From an uncultured Sutterella sp. (GTDB lineage: Bacteria > Pseudomonadota > Gammaproteobacteria > Burkholderiales > Burkholderiaceae_F), in NCBI GenBank assembly GCA_900554675.1, contig USIM01000034.1, positions 1-8,263 of the forward strand: 8,263 bases of DNA. The letters are read 5' to 3'. A program made the position numbers and the translations under genes. Positions 7,142-8,263 of the stretch are shown one piece after another (the stretch's first letter is position 1; each line of letters opens with the position of its first letter). The notes beneath the pieces were generated by a model. The model had not been told where the DNA came from. It did no database searches and saw only the letters and a program-made list of their open reading frames with translations.

Positions 7142-8263
7142 ATGTTATCCGTTGCTGCTTACATTCCTGAAATGATCAAAACCCGCCGTGAATTCCACCA
7201 AAATCCGGAAATCGCCTGGACGGAATTTTTAACGACGCAAACGATTGTCAAACGCGTTCGTGAATTGGGTTTTAAAACGGTGGTTGGTAAAGCGCTCTTT
7301 AATCCTGAATTTGCATTAGGTCGCATTGAATCCGTCATTGAAAAGGCAAAAGCCAAAGCATTGGCTGACGGCATGGACCCGACTTTAATGAAAGAACTTG
7401 ATGGCTTTACAGGTTGTTTGGCCATTTGGGAAACGGGTCGTCCGGGCCCCGTCACGGCTCTTCGTTTTGACATTGACTGTGTGAACGTCGAAGAATCCAT
7501 GGGCGAAGAAAACGAAGCCACGAAAGAAGGCTTTACAAGCCACAATGAAGGTTTAATGCATGCCTGTGGTCACGATGCTCACGCTGCAATGGGTCTTGCC
7601 ATGGCCCATTGGATTCACGACAATGCGGACCAACTCTGTGGCACGATTAAGATTCTTTTCCAACCGGCTGAAGAAGGCACGAAGGGGGCGAGCGGCATTG
7701 CTCACTCCACGAACCTTGACGATGTCGATTATCTCGTTGGCGGTCACGTTGGTGTTGCTGCCAAGTTGCACGAAATTGCCATTATTCGTGAAGGCTTCTT
7801 ATCCACCACGAAATTGAATTGCTCCTTCCTTGGCGTTCCTGCTCACGCGGGTTCCTCCGCTCACGCTGGTCGTAATGCTTTGATGGCTGCTTGCACGGCC
7901 GCCATGCAAATTATGGGGATTGCCCGTCACGGTGATGGTGAAACCAGTGTAAACGTTGGAACAATCCGTGCAGGTGAAGGGCGCAACGTGGTTCCCGTTC
8001 ACGCCTCGATGGAATTGGAAGTTCGTGGTTCCACCAACGAAATTAACGCTTATATGCAAGAGACAGCAGAGCGCATGATTCGCGGTTCAGCAGAAAGTTA
8101 CGGTGTACAACACAAGATTGATATCGTCGGTCAAGCCACGAATATCGTAAGCGATAAAGAACTTTGCGATGCCTTTGAAAAGATTGCAAAGGGCATGCCC
8201 ACGGTTAAGCGCGTCTTTGATATCCACGGTTGCCCCGGTAGTGAAGACTGCTCTTTGTTGATG
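7142..8263 (+). CDS. Second AbgA-like M20D amidohydrolase, cut by the window end
   Basis: The frame from ATG 7142 is open for 374 codons to the last base, with no stop, so the 3' end lies outside the window and perhaps 50-60 residues are missing. It is a clear paralog of the hydrolase at 1986-3269: both have NADQLCGT, QPAEEG, RNALMAA, VNVGT and RAGEGRNV in the same order, and both carry the AbgA-type insertion before the FTG/VTG segment. The metal and catalytic residues visible are C142 and H144 in an orthodox HACGHDAH, E177 and E178 in QPAEEG, and H202 in GGHVG; the last histidine ligand is beyond the edge. GSEDCSLLM at the end matches GSEDATVLA of the paralog. There is no signal peptide, so the enzyme is cytoplasmic. 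The likely role is hydrolysis of N-acyl or N-aroyl amino acids such as p-aminobenzoyl-glutamate; the real substrate is unknown. The terminator upstream suggests separate regulation. Confidence 0.9.
   Translation, partial: MLSVAAYIPEMIKTRREFHQNPEIAWTEFLTTQTIVKRVRELGFKTVVGKALFNPEFALGRIESVIEKAKAKALADGMDPTLMKELDGFTGCLAIWETGRPGPVTALRFDIDCVNVEESMGEENEATKEGFTSHNEGLMHACGHDAHAAMGLAMAHWIHDNADQLCGTIKILFQPAEEGTKGASGIAHSTNLDDVDYLVGGHVGVAAKLHEIAIIREGFLSTTKLNCSFLGVPAHAGSSAHAGRNALMAACTAAMQIMGIARHGDGETSVNVGTIRAGEGRNVVPVHASMELEVRGSTNEINAYMQETAERMIRGSAESYGVQHKIDIVGQATNIVSDKELCDAFEKIAKGMPTVKRVFDIHGCPGSEDCSLLM

Noticed and set aside
7159..8059. Three minus-strand open frames of 72-128 codons
   Set aside because: All are antisense to the continuous hydrolase frame from 7142 and show no protein features of their own.

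Overview
The window looks like chromosomal sequence from a moderate-GC Gram-negative bacterium. The DcuC-type transporter, the expansion of AbgA-like M20 peptidases and the lack of sugar-catabolic genes recall asaccharolytic gut Betaproteobacteria of the Sutterellaceae (Sutterella, Parasutterella, Turicimonas). That placement rests on gene content and protein style only and is a weak inference.

Layout: (1) Positions 1-1948 are an apparently complete insertion sequence of the IS1634 group (IS4 superfamily). It has 15-bp perfect terminal inverted repeats, one DDE transposase on the minus strand, and a strong hairpin terminator just inside its left end. (2) Positions 1955-4655, minus strand, hold a two-gene operon: a DcuC-family transporter followed 21 bp later by an AbgA-like M20 amidohydrolase. 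It ends in a GC-rich hairpin whose U-tract touches the IS end. (3) Positions 4656-4790 are a divergent promoter region. (4) Positions 4791-7014, plus strand, hold a second operon: an EamA/DMT-family transporter followed 22 bp later by a fold-type I PLP aminotransferase, closed by a long hairpin terminator at 7028-7066. (5) From 7142 to the window edge, plus strand, runs a second AbgA-like amidohydrolase, open at its 3' end. It has no stop codon in the window, so it is easy to miss in an ORF listing.

How the genes may work together (inference): the DcuC-like protein imports an anionic substrate, and the paralogous M20D hydrolases cleave an amide bond in an N-acyl or N-aroyl amino acid. The aminotransferase then processes the released amino acid, and the EamA protein exports or imports a metabolite. 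In E. coli, AbgA works with AbgB and the transporter AbgT. Here a DcuC-type carrier sits where AbgT would be, and no AbgB is visible, so the substrate is uncertain.

I found no phage, CRISPR, tRNA, rRNA, toxin-antitoxin or defence module, and nothing that clearly amounts to an undescribed system. The most interesting points are the hydrolase/DcuC/aminotransferase neighbourhood, the altered metal-site motif of the first hydrolase compared with its neighbour paralog, and the IS junction inside a terminator.
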